From NCBI GenBank assembly GCA_050084515.1, contig CM114273.1, forward strand, positions 9,734,001-9,798,000: 64,000 bases of DNA. Direction: 5' to 3'. The translations under genes and the position numbers were made by a program. How positions within the stretch are numbered: position 1 is the first letter of the stretch; each line of letters opens with the position of its first letter. Below the pieces are notes generated by a model, which was given only the letters and a program-made list of their open reading frames with translations, was not told the DNA's origin and did not search any database. Shown piece by piece: positions 21,346-33,239 of the stretch. Origin of the DNA: Blasia pusilla. Lineage: Eukaryota; Marchantiophyta; Marchantiopsida; Blasiales.

Positions 21346-22157
21346 TAATGATTATTTTACACTTATCATTATTCTTTCTAATTTCAGCAGATTTCATTCA
21401 TCTTCATGAAGTCTTATTATCACCCTTCTCCTAACATCCTCTTTTATTGTTTACAGGATCATATATACCTTAGCGTTGATTCTATTCCACACGAGGGGAT
21501 GACTCATATATATCCCACCAAATTTTTGAACACATGCTTGCCTTTTAGACTACCTCCACATCGTTTATGTTTGAAAACTGATGCACCAATCATGCTCTTA
21601 CGAAACATGAATGAGTCACAAGGACAAGCAAACGGGACTAGACTGGTGATTCGTGGATTCATGCAACATTGCATAGATGCTGAAATCACAAGGAACAATA
21701 TTGAAAATCGAGTTTTTATTCCACGTATCCCATTGATTGCATCGAACTCTGGTTTGCCATTTGATCTACGTAAATTTCAATTACTTATTCGTCTAGCTTT
21801 TGCTATGGCTATTAATAAGTCTCAAGGTCAAATTGTTCAACTGTTGGAATTTACTTGCCTACTCCAATTTTCTCTCATGGTCAATTATATGTAGCCTTAT
21901 CTAGAGTGGGGAAGAGAAGTTATGTGACGATCGAAAGCGATAAATATTCAAATAAAGAAGGTCACTACAAACGAAATGTAGTGTATAAGGAAATCCTTGG
22001 TTGAAATGAGATTTATTTTCCAACTATGGATGCATGAACAATCTCTTATTTTTAATTAAAACACCTTTTCATTTTCTTATTTTTTCAACATATTGAAATT
22101 TATTTTCCAAATGAAAATTTGCAGATTATTCAATCATGCGCCCATGCATCTTACTAG
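21346..22157 (+). pseudogene. Helitron helicase C-terminal fragment with probable 3' terminus
   Basis: After an intron-like acceptor (TTTACAG|GATCATATATACC, about 21450) the frame reads YPTKFLNTCLPF, LPPHRL, APIMLLRNMNESQGQANGTR, NRVFIPRIPL and INKSQGQ. After one frameshift (about 21840) comes SHGQLYVALSRVGKRSY to a stop near 22003. These are the last motifs of a Pif1-like Helitron helicase. The sequence then ends ATGCGCCCATGCATCTTACTAG at 22136-22157, a CTAG terminus with a weak hairpin upstream, as Helitron 3' ends have. The Rep domain is missing. The end lies about 350 bp upstream of the FKBP gene. Confidence 0.8.
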
Positions 22158-22503
22158 GTTTTATAAACGAGTGGAAGGTTATTTGTAAAAAGAAAATTGG
22201 TGGTGCTCAGGGTGGAGACATCTCGTGATCGGTGAACGAACGAGTAAGATGGCAGGTGCAGTTGGATGATCCATTTGCGGCTGTTGGTCACTCGTAAGCC
22301 ATGGCCAAGAGCAACCGGCAATCTGTTGTCTTTTCTTTCCTCTTCTGATATGGCCGTTACATGTACTCCTTATCTCTGCGCAATTGGGTAACTCCAAGCG
22401 GCGGTGACGATTCTGGTCATGCTCCATCTACGAAAGCGAAAATCAGTATGAGCGATAGCTTTCCGGGCTCACAACAACAGTATCGGTCTTGGTTCTCAGA
22501 GCG
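22158..22503 (+). promoter_or_regulatory. Upstream region of the FKBP gene
   Basis: The 346 bp between the Helitron end and the ATG must hold the promoter and 5' UTR. I see no clear TATA box. An alternative in-frame ATG lies at 22489 (five codons upstream of the chosen start). Confidence 0.4.
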
Positions 22504-25212
22504 ATGGAGTTGCTGAGCGCCAACTGGTTTTCCCGCCCTGTGAATCAGATGTCCTCTCGTTTTCAATTTCTTCTTCCACATTCGAATGCTGTACGCTCAA
22601 AGCGCCATGGCTGTGCTACGTGGATCATTCACGCTTCTGACCAATACCATGGTACGTTTTATCAGCATCTTGCACAAGCAAACAATGCAGACTGAGTGCC
22701 GTGATCCCGGTGATTTCTTACTTTCGTTCTTGTGGATGAGATGCAGACGGAAAGGGGCTTGATGCATCGAGGCCAACCAATTTGACGGCCCGTCGACACA
22801 TCATCTTTGTAGCACAGGCAATGGCTGTGGGAGCTTCAATCATCTCCCCCAAATTGGCCATGTAAACTCCCGTCACCATCTCGCCCAATGATCGTGCAGA
22901 CTGTGGGAGATGTGCAGCTAGAGTGGATCAACCTTGCGACGTGTCGGGAGGTTGGCTTCATTCTTGACATCTGTTGAATAAAAGCAAGTTAAACTCTTCG
23001 CCTGTGACTGACTTCCAAATTGTGCTGCAAAATCACGCGCTCAGTCCCTTTCGGGCACAATCCTCAAAACTACTCTTCTCACTGTCGGTCACCATATCGT
23101 GTGCAATTTTATACGAGTAGAATCGCGTGAACGCTGACCAACAGACACATGAAGTGAAACTGTCTTTTCGTATGGAGCTATTCATACGAAAAGACACCTC
23201 GTGTGTCTCCAAATGGAGATTCTTCCTGCTGAAAGTTCTCGATAGTGACCAAGATATTCATGTTAGTCGGTAGGATCAACAGTCTGCGCAAGATGGGCAC
23301 AGTTAACCTAACCTGTAGTGTGAGCTACTCCTGAAGGGGTTGGGAGAGTACATGGGAAATATCGCACTAGTCAGCCCCACTCAGCGTATGGGATTTGCAG
23401 TAAAGCTCTGAACATTCCAAGTCTCGGAGAATCTCACAGGTACTTTTGCAGGGTAAAAGTTGGATGTAATCCGTAGACGTCTGTTGATCAATGTGTTGAC
23501 CTTTCCAGGTCTGCAGTGCAGCGAACGATTTTCAGCCCTGCTGCCTAGTGACTGTGGTATTGCTCTCAAAACTCGGTACTTCCGCCCCAATTTTTGTAAA
23601 GCAAGATATTCCGACAGCTTCATTGCAAGTGTTGAAAGCCGTTATGTTATGGGAACAACAACAACACCACCCCCCCTTCAAGTTCATTGCAGGTCATTCG
23701 TTTCGCTTGCTGGATGATTGTAGAGAGGCTGAGCAGTTTGTCTGAGTCAATAAGGCTCGTGCCGATAGAATACCAGCCAGCACCTGACATAACAAGAAAT
23801 ATCTGGTAGTTAGACTGAGAGTTGGGTGCAAAGGAAACTCCTTTCAAAGTTGCATCATCAGCCGGAAGAAGAAGAGAGGTCTGGTAATTAGACCCTGAGT
23901 TGGTTGGACAAGTAAAGTCGTTTCAATTATTTTGCAGTCGTGTCGATTGACTGTAGACAAGAATATTCCAAATCTTCCCGACGAGCTCAGAAGAAGCTCT
24001 GAAGTAGAGATCGCAGATGGACGCAGCTGATAGTTCATGATCCAACGTAGAATACCACTGCATCAGAATGGATTCACTTCTCACTGATAGTTCATGAAAT
24101 AGGAATATATGTAACCTCAACTGTAGAAGCGTTATTGTATGTTACAGAGGAAGTAATTGCTTCTCCATTGTGGCAGAGTCAGTATCTTATTTCTCATGAA
24201 TAGATATCAGGGATTTTGAATCAAACTGAAAATTACCTTGGACAGGGGTGCAGAGGAGAAGGTGAAAATGTATTCAAACCTAGAAGATGCAAGGAAGGCA
24301 GGCGATGTTCTGCGCGAAGAGAAGGAGGCTGCGGAGGGTCCTATCTTAACATCGTCATCTGGTATCAAGTATGTCGCTCTTGATTGTTTTCCAATTCGTT
24401 TTCTTGCAGCGGTCGTTGCCTACTCCTGCAGGAGTTCGAGTGTTTCTTATCACCCCTAACCTACAGTGCAAATATGCGGTACTCGCAGGTATAGGGAGCT
24501 AGAACGGGGAATAGGCAAACCGATTGTTCTAGGAGATTTGGTGTCCATTTACTACACAATTTCGCGACTAAATGGGTATGAAATTTACGCGATACCACAG
24601 TAATTCAGAGCACCGATTCCTTGCCAGTGTCGTGCTGGTTAGGTGCACTATCTGTAAACATATGAGTGTACCGTGTTTGTCTTAGCTGGACCGATCGTTG
24701 CTTTTTGAACTAGAGTCCAACGTCTCTCTTCACCCAGAAGTTTGCTTGAAACTGATTGCAGGTACTACCTAGACTCACTGGGTTACGGGAAGGAGGGGAA
24801 AAATGATGTCGGAGACACACTGACCTTTCAATACGGAAAAGGCCTGGTAAAATCGATCCCCCTCACGACCTTAAACTGAGTCGATAGTTCCAGCGTGTTG
24901 AGGCTATAGAACGGATATGGCTTAATCACCTTCGTACTGTCAAGAAATTTTACTTCATGGACTGGTTGTCTCAAGTCGTACTGCCTCTGAAATGACTCGC
25001 AGGTACCGGAGGCAATTGAAGGAGGGATGGAAGGAATGCAAGTAGGTGCACGGCGAAGAATACTCGTAACACCACAGTTGGGGTGGGTAAGCCCAAATCT
25101 TTTGCCGAAGCCGACTTCATTTTTCGCTGAGAGACGCCTTGCCGAGAGGAGGACGTCTCAAGCTCTGTTGATCGAGGTGGAACTGGTCAAAGTGAAAAGA
25201 AACGCTGGGTAA
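22504..25212 (+). CDS. FKBP-type peptidyl-prolyl isomerase, thylakoid-lumen type (FKBP16-1-like)
   Basis: Six exons join in frame: 22504-22651, 22747-22861, 24246-24368, 24489-24575, 24762-24846 and 25003-25212 (768 nt, 255 residues, stop TAA). All introns are GT-AG. Residues 1-60 are Ser/Arg/His-rich, as in a chloroplast transit peptide. Exon 2 then gives TARRHIIFVAQAMAVGASII and PKLAM, a twin-arginine signal plus hydrophobic core and a cleavage-type Ala, so import to the thylakoid lumen by the Tat route is likely. The FKBP domain covers about 115-252 (VSIYYTISRLNGYYLDS, EGGMEGMQVGARRRILVTP, LLIEVELVKVK). The tail with a FAERRL insertion resembles, from memory, plant FKBP16-1. Several canonical FKBP active-site aromatics are not obvious, so isomerase activity is uncertain. 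No element interrupts it. Confidence 0.9.
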
Positions 25213-26226
25213 TTTAACATGGCATACTTTCATGTACCGCATATTTTCATGGAGGTATATCCATATTTAACATACTTTAATGTATTGCATATTTTACGGA
25301 TGTTTATGTATGGATGTACAATATTGGAGAGTGCATCTATATTGCTTTTTATTTGCAAATTGGCAAAAAATCGATTTAATATCGCGTACCTTCGTGGATA
25401 GTATATTATCTGATGTATTTTATGGATGAAATTATATTTATATTAGATATGAATGGAATTATATTTATATTATGATTGGAGAGTATCTTTTCATTTGTAT
25501 GTGTCAATAAATATTTATTTATAAAAATATAAAAATATATATTATTATTGGAGAATGTTTTTAAATTGTTATGGATGATGGAAAAATATTGATTAGAAAA
25601 CAATTGCAAATAAGAAATGTGAGAAAGGTGAAGTGGTGATGCTCATCTTTAAAATGGGGTGTGTACCACTTTCGAACATATTATGGCAACTTTAGATATT
25701 GAGAAAAGTGGTCACCCAAGCGATTCTACCAAAGGAGTGCGCACTATGTGCGCAGACAGCGGGCATCATATGTACCACTAGTAACCTCACCACAAGTACT
25801 CCAAGACACTTCACTACAAGGACTCCAAGACACTGCACCAAAGAATCTTAAGTGTAATTTCAAAACTCTAAAACGTGGCACGCGCCACTTCCAACCTTCT
25901 CGCTAGTGACAATCCTCTCAAGCATAACAAGTTCCAATTTCAAAACATGGAAGTACATTTGACGGCCACTGTACCATCTTTTACTATTGTCCATTATTAT
26001 TGTCCAGTCAACAATTATGGAACTTCAAAGATATATCCTACTAAATTTTGGGAAAGAATTCGCCAGATTCCAGAATCCACGCTCTTCACAAATCTCACTG
26101 ATAGCCAAGCATATTTCAAAATGTACATGATTTCATTTTTTGCAGATCTCCTGGCGAAACAACGAAGTAAACGTTTGGAGGTGCTAATCCATTGGATCCG
26201 TGCGGATTTTTCACAACATTTTCAGA
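25213..26226. other. Intergenic region between FKBP and MGST3 (convergent)
   Basis: 25213-25600 is AT-rich with short imperfect repeats (TTTCATGGA, ATATTTATATT). 25620-25870 contains GTGTACCACT and AGTGGTCAC-type words that may belong to a small non-autonomous element. The open frame 25875-26423 (+) has no recognisable domain and runs antisense over the last MGST3 exon, so I do not call it a gene. Both gene 3' ends face this interval. Confidence 0.45.
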
Positions 26227-28324
26227 CTAAGGTGGCAAAAGACCACTTTGGCGTATTCCAAACACAACACATGTTCCGAAGAGACCCAAGAGCCCAAAAA
26301 AGTGGAAAGCTCCCTTCACTCGGTTTTTTGGTTCCCCAGTATAGTATCTGTTCCACGGACATTATGTTAGTACGAGGAGCTCGTAAATTTGACACAACAC
26401 CAAAACTCCGGGTCATTTTATAATGTCTAGAATGAACGCAGTACACTTACCTCTGCGGTAGTTGGGCATCCGCTTCCGATGTTGTTATCGAGAAAAAATA
26501 AACATAAAAATTACATTAAGATTAGTAGCGCAACAATCTATCAGCACGTGGGAAGACAAGAGTGCACTGACCCAAGAGAGTAGAGTACTCGCCCAACAAT
26601 CCACAACATGCCAAACCTACATCACCCCAAAGGCCCGGCATTTTAGATTCCGGAGAAGAAACGAAACAACTCTTTTGTTTAGCGTCTACAACGTCGAAGA
26701 ACATTCAATGTTTGCAGGACAAAACACTAAACAAGCGCTCGTGAGAATAGATAGGTAACTTCATATGAGTTCTTCAGGTTTGAGATAATCTGCCCCCTTA
26801 CAAAACACTCTTTGACGTAGAAGAGTATCACTCGCGAAACAAATTCCCGAACAATTCCCAGGAAATTCAATAATTCCGTAAGGAGATTGTATGGAGCTGT
26901 CTAGCCAACCTTATCAGAAAGGAAAACATCTCAGAAAATCAATCTCATTGATTAGGCCCACCCTCAAAACAAGAATGGCACGCTATCTAAAACAAAGAAT
27001 GAGAAATCTCAACATGAAATATGAACTAAGACTTGATGTCGGGTCTCAGGTTTGAATTTTACGCTGAGGACGTTATCGGATAGGCCAGCCCACCAGCGAA
27101 AAGAAGAGCGAGATATGCAGAGTATGCCTCGAGAGTGTTCTGGTGTGCGCGTTGGTAACAATTGAACACCGAGGGCTCAGTGTCCTCGTACATCTGTGAC
27201 ATTGAGACAAGAAATCAGAAGATCCATATGCAGTCTTTTTCTTACTCAACGTAATGCCAACGAAACCAGGTTAAGAGAGATTCACCCTCTCCTAGTTTTA
27301 AAGTCGGAACAGGGTGCATCTTTTTCACTTGAACTCTGAATAACAGCAGGGCCAGGAACTAAACCCAGCAAGGTCTACATTGAGTAACCTTCCTGGAGCT
27401 TGATTCTATGGATGTCATACGGGGTTTTAGCTTTATCGTGGGTCTGGATGGCGTTCTGTTTCAGTGAGACAATTGACAGTGTAGGTACACTAGAATTTTT
27501 GCACCTCAAGAATCCAGTTTTTCTTCTCACACCGTTTCGCAGAACGTGTCTCAGCCAAGGAAGCTGCATTCTAGTTATCCTCCAGTCATACCGATTAAAA
27601 GAGACGAGTTGAAGAGAGTGCAATACCTTCGGATATTGAACTCCGTACTTTCTTCGCTGAATACCCACCTGGAAGAAAGCTCAGAATGCGTAATTTCTCA
27701 ACGTTTGCAAGATGTATGTTAAGTCCAAAGAGGAAACTCTCTCTAAAAATGAATGCAACGCAATATCCAAATAAAGTCTTCATACTATACAGTCCCTACG
27801 ATCAAGGAAATGTGAGAGTCAATCTCGCAAATTCGGCAGCAATGCACGTCACAAGGAGTCCGATTAAATAACCTGGCATTCCAAACCGTCATCAACTTAC
27901 AAACACAGAAGGAAGAAATTGTAAGCTCCTGATACCACAAGTTGACAAAACTCGGCAACTAGGAGACCATGAACGAATGCGGAAACATTTTCACAACCTG
28001 TCGCGCGATACCAATCCGGGCTCTCACAGTTAAAAAAAACCCACAAGTTATGAAGTAATTGAAAATCGTGTGGTAGAGAACCTGAATCGCTTGCCACTGA
28101 GTGAGCACATAGCTCGCAGCTCCTGTGAGAACCACATAACCATACTCGTTGGGCAGAGGTACAGGTGGTCCTCCAGCTCTTATGATGGAACCAGCGGGTC
28201 CCCATTTCGTTCCCAAGGTCGTCTTCAACGAGCGCGTTGGCTTGGCAGGCCAACCTCCAAATCTTTGTGACTTGCTGCTCTGCAAACCTAAGGCACTGGG
28301 CGCAATGCGCATCACCGACGCCAT
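26227..28324 (-). CDS. MGST3: Microsomal glutathione S-transferase 3-type (MAPEG family)
   Basis: Five exons on the minus strand join in frame: 28324-28082, 27668-27627, 27193-27063, 26616-26572 and 26347-26227 (582 nt, 193 residues, stop TAG). All introns are GT-AG. After a 55-residue N-terminal extension come LPNEYGYVVLTGAASYVL (first membrane helix), RRKYGVQYPKMYED, NCYQRAHQNTLEAYSAYLAL (the MAPEG signature), WIVGRVLYSLGYYTGEPKNR, and a last helix GAFHFFGLLGLFGTCVVFG. MAPEG proteins are trimeric membrane enzymes using glutathione on hydrophobic electrophiles and lipid peroxides. The extension is Ser/Arg/Lys-rich with few acidic residues, so plastid or mitochondrial targeting rather than plain ER is possible; that part is inference. 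Confidence 0.93.
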
Positions 28325-28810
28325 CGCCCCTTCACTTTACGGTTCTGTGTTTCACTATCCGACTCACGAAGAGCTCCGAAATCCTACTCTTCGCAGCCGC
28401 CAGCTTTGCATGCCCCTGCTGCTGCCACGCTTACTCTCCGTTATTATTTTCTTCCAACTTATTATTGAAAAAAAAAATTAATGGGAGGAAAGTAGAAAGT
28501 GGACACTTTTTTCGTAGATATTCCCACCACCTGTTTTTTTTTAAGAGAAAAAGTGTTAGAAAAAAAGGTGGTAAAATAAAATTTGGAGTTGACACTTTTT
28601 CATTACTTATAACTTTTTTCTCTACTGAAGGAAAATCCTTTTCATTCTATTATTTTGTGCTTTTAAGAAATATAAAAGCAACAATAACTAAGTCCATACT
28701 TAGAGCCAAAGTGATGGTTAGCCACTCATCTTATCTTCCATTCACAAATGACCAACCACTAATGTTTGTGGCAGATTTATTTTAAACGACTAATTGTGTA
28801 GCGTTGAGTT
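28325..28810. other. MGST3 upstream region and short AT-rich sequence
   Basis: Directly upstream (to the right) of the MGST3 start. An A-run at about 28466-28476 and AT-rich sequence with repeated GACACTTTTT words follow. No gene seen. The Ty3 G4 terminus begins at 28811. Confidence 0.4.
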
Positions 28811-29404
28811 TGTCGTATGCATACACATCGTTGTCACCTAAAATACAAACAAGATACCATACTAACTCATGATATCTAAACATCGAGACGATAGAATACC
28901 AAATTATCTCTTATAAATCATTAACACTCAAATGTGCACACAAACTCTATCTTTTTATCATGTTGAACGAAACCCTCTCTCTTAATGAGAGGCTTGGGTT
29001 ACTCACAAGGCAAGGAGTACCATAATTCGATCGCCTCATGCCAAGAAGTTTAACAAAGAGAGAATGAGCTCCAAAGTTCTATCTCCAAGTAGAATCCCCC
29101 CTTCCCTCTCCCAAACTCTCTCTATGGTAATATATGCTCACGAGTTACCTCCCTGACTATTGACTTGTTGCAGGGGATCAAGGGCAACTTCCCAAAGTGG
29201 AAATTGAACTCTACTCATAACGATAACTTAACCAAAATAATAAGTTTCTCTATTTAACTCTAAATGAGACAAAAAGAAGGAAAAACTTGCTGTCCCTGGT
29301 TATCGAAGGCCTCAGCAAATCATCCTCAACGTTTTGAGGTTGTCCTAAAATATCCTACAAGGCCCTCTACAAGAACTTGTCGATCTATCCTAAAAGATGT
29401 GATA
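28811..29404 (-). repeat. LTR of Ty3 element G4
   Basis: On the minus strand it starts TATCACATCTTTTAGGATAG at 29404 (TGTCACGTC in better copies) and ends GTGTATGCATACGACA at 28811, giving a TG...CA-type LTR with TGTC/GACA ends. The same LTR family appears at 44460-45102, 51279-51905 and, more diverged, at 56164-56629. Confidence 0.75.
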
Positions 29405-29406
29405 GT

Positions 29407-29545
29407 TGTCATGCGCATATACATTGCTATACAACATACATCATTGTCATCAAATACACATACAGACACAAAAGGTACCATACTAACTCTTGGCATCTAA
29501 GCATCGAGACGATCCAATACCAAAACATCACCAATTATCCATCTA
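29407..29545 (-). repeat. Extra copy of the LTR 3' end between polypurine-like run and LTR (G4)
   Basis: The ~135 bp before the LTR repeat the LTR's own last part (TTGGTATTGGATCGTCTCGA, ending ATGCGCATGACA) and are separated from it by 2 bp (AC). The preceding ACCTAACCACCAGCTAG matches the run-up to the G-rich run in G1-G3, but here the G-run itself is lost. Confidence 0.7.
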
Positions 29546-29714
29546 GCTGGTGGTTAGGTCCCTCTAACTCCACATAGCCATCTATTGCTACCTACATTGA
29601 TACACATCTCAGGATGATAAGAGCAAAAAGGACGAGTGCTTATGTGGCCCCGTTATTTATCGCATTCTTGTCATTCATATTATAAAGTTTGGATCTATGA
29701 CGATCTAGTCTATA

Positions 29715-30970
29715 CTTTATGAATATTTGTGGCACATCCATCATCCCCAAGGAACTCTAGTGAGAGGTGGTGTTAGACATGTCATGTGCCACCCTCTTGA
29801 ACACCCATCACAGACTAGCATAGTGGTTGCACTATGGGTAGACCCATACAACATACAACCCAAGCCTTTTGGAACTATTGCTAAGCTTGGATCAACTGTA
29901 CCATCAATATTATGAAGATGACATGGTATATAATTATGGATATAGTCCTTCCAAACCATACCATTGTGTCCCTCTAATAAAAGAATATAAAATGGCAATA
30001 TATTACGCACTCTCAAGATGATGCATCCTAGGTACGGTCACATCCAACATCGTAGGTATTATCTGCTGCAAGGAGACATAGTCTCTCTGATGGCACCTCC
30101 AGATCGTTGATCGATAATCACCTTCATGGATAGTTGCATACCTCAAAGTATCCCAACGTTGCGTAATCACCAAGTTCTCAAACGCCATGGGCTAGCTCTC
30201 CAAAATAATTTAACCATGTGAGCACGTGCTTGCATCCATACATCACGGTCATCGAGGTTCAACACCTCACCAACATCACAACGAATGGCCGTAGGTAAAT
30301 CATTCTCTTGACCATGAGGCAACAAGTACGGTGAAAAAGATGCTAAGGATTCCTGCCTAATGAATTTGTATCCCATGGCCAACCACGGCAACTATAGGTC
30401 CCAATCTCCTAAACGACCTCTGTGCAAGCCATACTTGCATAAATCTCTCTTCATTGTCTACACAACTCTCTCTGCTAGTCCAACCGCCTCAAGATCATGT
30501 GGTGAAGTAGTGTGGTGGTTGATCAACGCTTGATCACACAAGGTCTGAAACTCCCTTTAAAACTCCGTATCCTAGTCTGTCACCATCTCAACTGGTGTGC
30601 CATAATGACTTAACACTCAATCTAGGAAGGCATATGCTACTCCCTCACTTGCTTTGTTAGACAATGCAACCAACTCTATCCACTTTGAGAAGTGCTTGAC
30701 CATCACCAAGACATAACAACTATGGCACTCCATTTGAAAGCAAGGTCCCTCAAAATTTCAAACTCCATATGTAACAAATTGTTGAACGTTACTCTGCATG
30801 CCTTTCCACTAATACTATATCTGGAGCAAGCTATACGTCCGCTTCACTCCAAAGTAGCCCAAATCTAGCTCGTAGATATGCAAGCTAAATTTGCAATAGA
30901 CTGAGCCATGGTGACACCACATGACATTGTGGTGTTGTTGGACAAACAGAGTGGTGTATTCCTATGGTAC
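29715..30970 (-). pseudogene. Ty3 element G4: integrase and C-terminal PHD finger
   Basis: Minus-strand frames with several stops give part of the H2C2 region (FGVKRTYSLLQ, about 30865), the integrase core (YVLVMVKHFSKWIELV, about 30690; VEMVTD, about 30580; LAERVV...MKRDLCKYGLHR, about 30460), and the C-terminal region (LPTAIRCDVGEVLNLDDRDV to ATIHEGDYR; 30391-30090). A PHD finger follows at 29857-29715 (CMLY, CDGC, WHMTC, TPPL). The second zinc ligand is Tyr instead of Cys. Nothing upstream of integrase is present. The 5' boundary near 30970 is not resolved. Confidence 0.8.
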
Positions 30971-31212
30971 TTACCATTTGTAAAATTTTGATAATTGAGG
31001 ATTTAGAGTAGGAATGAGTGTTAGATTCTGAATAGATAAGTAGGATTAGGGAGATGCAAGATTGGAGTTTTGTAAATTTGTAATTATGAGGAGCAAAACA
31101 TAGTTAGATTGGATTAAAAATAATGTAGGAATGCATTCCGAGGATAGGAAGAAAAGATTAGTGAAAGACAAAGAGTCTTCCTAGAGGAAACATGATGTAA
31201 AATTGAGTGCAT
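30971..31212. other. Unassigned AT-rich stretch
   Basis: About 240 bp between the truncated G4 element and the Copia-type LTR. No coding potential or repeat recognised. Confidence 0.3.
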
Positions 31213-31437
31213 ATGGATGTTGGAAGATATTGGACAATCACTCATATAGATCACAAAAGATATACGTGGTTCACTTTTCGTGCAGAAGTTACATCCACGA
31301 TCAAATACCCTCAAGTCACTTAATTGAAATCTACACACATTGTACATTGCGAGCTTTCCAAGACCCCCTCTCAATCCTAAAGTCGTGCGCATGGAATAAC
31401 CAAGGAACCCTAACATGGCTTAAGAGATGGTGTTGAG
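31213..31437. repeat. Copia-type LTR, copy 1
   Basis: Starts TGTTGGAAGATATTGG and shares about 225 bp with 32032-32275, including GTTACATCCACGATC and AACCAAGGAACCCTAA. The termini read as TG...CA in either direction, so orientation cannot be set from the LTR alone. Confidence 0.65.
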
Positions 31438-31439
31438 TT

Positions 31440-31990
31440 TGTGTGTTTGCGGCATAGCGGGTCTTTAAGCTCATATGTGAGAGAGTTCAATGCAAAACTA
31501 AACTCACTACCTAAGATGGATGAGTTTGCAGAGAAGGTCATGTTTTTAGTGGACTTAAACTAAGTGCGGAAAAGGTCCTCTTTAGAATGCGGAAGTTACC
31601 GAAGACGTGTGCGGAACTTCTGAAGCTAGGGGACGATGAGGTTCAAGTCCAACAAACCTTTGAGCGCAAAGTTTTTTCAAATAATCCAAAAAACAAAGGG
31701 ACATCCAAGAGGGTCTAGAGTGGGGGCGAGCGTGATCATTGCCGATCAAGGAGAATCCCTTGTCCCAACAGAAAAACAAATGGAACTCAACACAAAGTCA
31801 AAAGAAGCGCAACATTCAAAGTCCGGAAACACTAGAGTGATTTGCTACAACTATGGTGAACCCGGGCATATAGCGAAGGGATGCTCGTAGCCCAAGGTTA
31901 GTAATTGGAGTATGATTGTGTTAGCTGCCAAGCATTTGTCAATAGGAGGTGTGGAAACGTCCCTTCAAGTCACCAAGAAGATGCTCAATC
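31440..31990 (+). pseudogene. Copia-type gag remnant with zinc knuckle
   Basis: The plus strand holds a gag-like C-terminal region ending VICYNYGEPGHIAKGC (about 31835-31885). This is a CCHC knuckle in which the second Cys is Tyr. A short spacer follows with VLAAKHLSIGG. It lies between the two Copia-type LTR copies. Remaining gag and pol domains are absent from this strand. Confidence 0.5.
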
Positions 31991-32031
31991 TTGTGTACCT
32001 AAGATCCAAGATCGATGATCACGATATCATG

Positions 32032-32275
32032 TTGTTGGAAGAAATTGGAAAATCACTCATATGAATCACACAAGATTTATGTGGTTCACTGCGCATGCAG
32101 AAGCTACATCCACGATCAAACACTCTCATGTCGCTTTACTAAAATCTGCACACATTGTACAACGCGAGCTCTCCAAGACTATCACTCAAGCCTAAATCCG
32201 TGCACACAGAATAACCAAGGAACCCTAATATTGCTTGAGCTAAATAGACACGAAACCAATGGGTGTATAAGGACA
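32032..32275 (-). repeat. Copia-type LTR, copy 2
   Basis: On the minus strand it reads TGTCCTTATACACCC...TTTCTTCCAACA. It directly follows a purine-rich run (32276-32310 on the minus strand, GGTGGGGGGGGTCTGGGGGAGG) and the end of a Copia RNase H, so it is best taken as the 3' LTR of a minus-strand Copia element. Confidence 0.65.
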
Positions 32276-32309
32276 GCCCCTGCCCTCCCCCAGACCCCCC
32301 CCACCGGGG

Positions 32310-33060
32310 CAATCATAGACGACGAGCAAGCTCATCTTTCATGGATCTTCGTGATAGCAGATAGAATTCTAGACACATCGGCAACAATCTTCATCTTGTC
32401 TTATATTCTATCCACTTCAATAAGGCTAATCCAATAAGGCTTTCCTAACATCATGCCTAGAAATGTTGAACATGCAACAAGTCCAAACAATGTCTGAACT
32501 TCTCCACCAAAATCGGCTTTGTCAACGTATCTGCTACATTCTCCTTTGTGCCTATCTTTAGAAGGTTGATCACACCTCAGTTAGTGCCTCTCAAATGAAA
32601 TGATATCAAACACCAATGTGCTTTGTCCTGACATGATACACTTGGTTTTTAGCTAAGTGTCTAGCACTCTAGCTATCACAATACATGATGACTCCATCCT
32701 GCAACAAACCAAGCTCAACTAAAAGTCTCCTTAGCCATCCTAAGCTGCATGTGATGCAGTCATATACTCAACCTTTGTGGAAGGTTGTGCTACAGAGGCT
32801 TGTATTGTGGACTTCCAACTAATAGGTTCATCCACGAATGTGTACACAAAAACTATGGTGGACCTCCTTTTGTTCAAATCTCTTGCAAAATTAGAATGCA
32901 CATAGCCAACAAGAGCTTCGGCTCCATCAACTCTATGACAAAGAAAATTCCCATGTCCACTATTCCTTTCAGTAACAAAGAATCCACTTCACTTCTTCCC
33001 AATGTTGCTTTCTCGGGTTTGACATAAACTTGCTAACCACACTCACAACATACAAGATAT
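32310..33060 (-). pseudogene. Copia element RNase H and 3' end
   Basis: Minus-strand frames contain the Copia RNase H order. NPRKQHWEEVKWIL (about 33015) matches the pre-RNase H signature, then KVEYMTA (about 32765), YCDS.SARHLAKNQVYHVRT and KHIG..YHFI (about 32680-32590). Catalytic Asp in YCDS and the TKHI motif remain; stops and shifts are frequent. RT and integrase are not found to the right, where an LTR-type sequence (33240-33790) begins. Confidence 0.7.
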
Positions 33061-33239
33061 ATGGTCGAGTGCATGTCATTGCGTGTATGGAGACCCAAAA
33101 AAACGGTCACAACTTTGTGCTAAAAAATTGAATTAGCGCACTATTTCTTTGACAACGTGAACAACTTCCCAATCTATGGCTTCATTGAATTGGATTCTCC
33201 ATTCAACCATCCATAAAAAATGGCAGCGACTATCGTATA

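Noticed and set aside
25875-26423. 182-codon plus-strand open frame
   Set aside because: It overlaps the last MGST3 exon in antisense, has no recognisable domain and biased composition, and no start or splice context of note.
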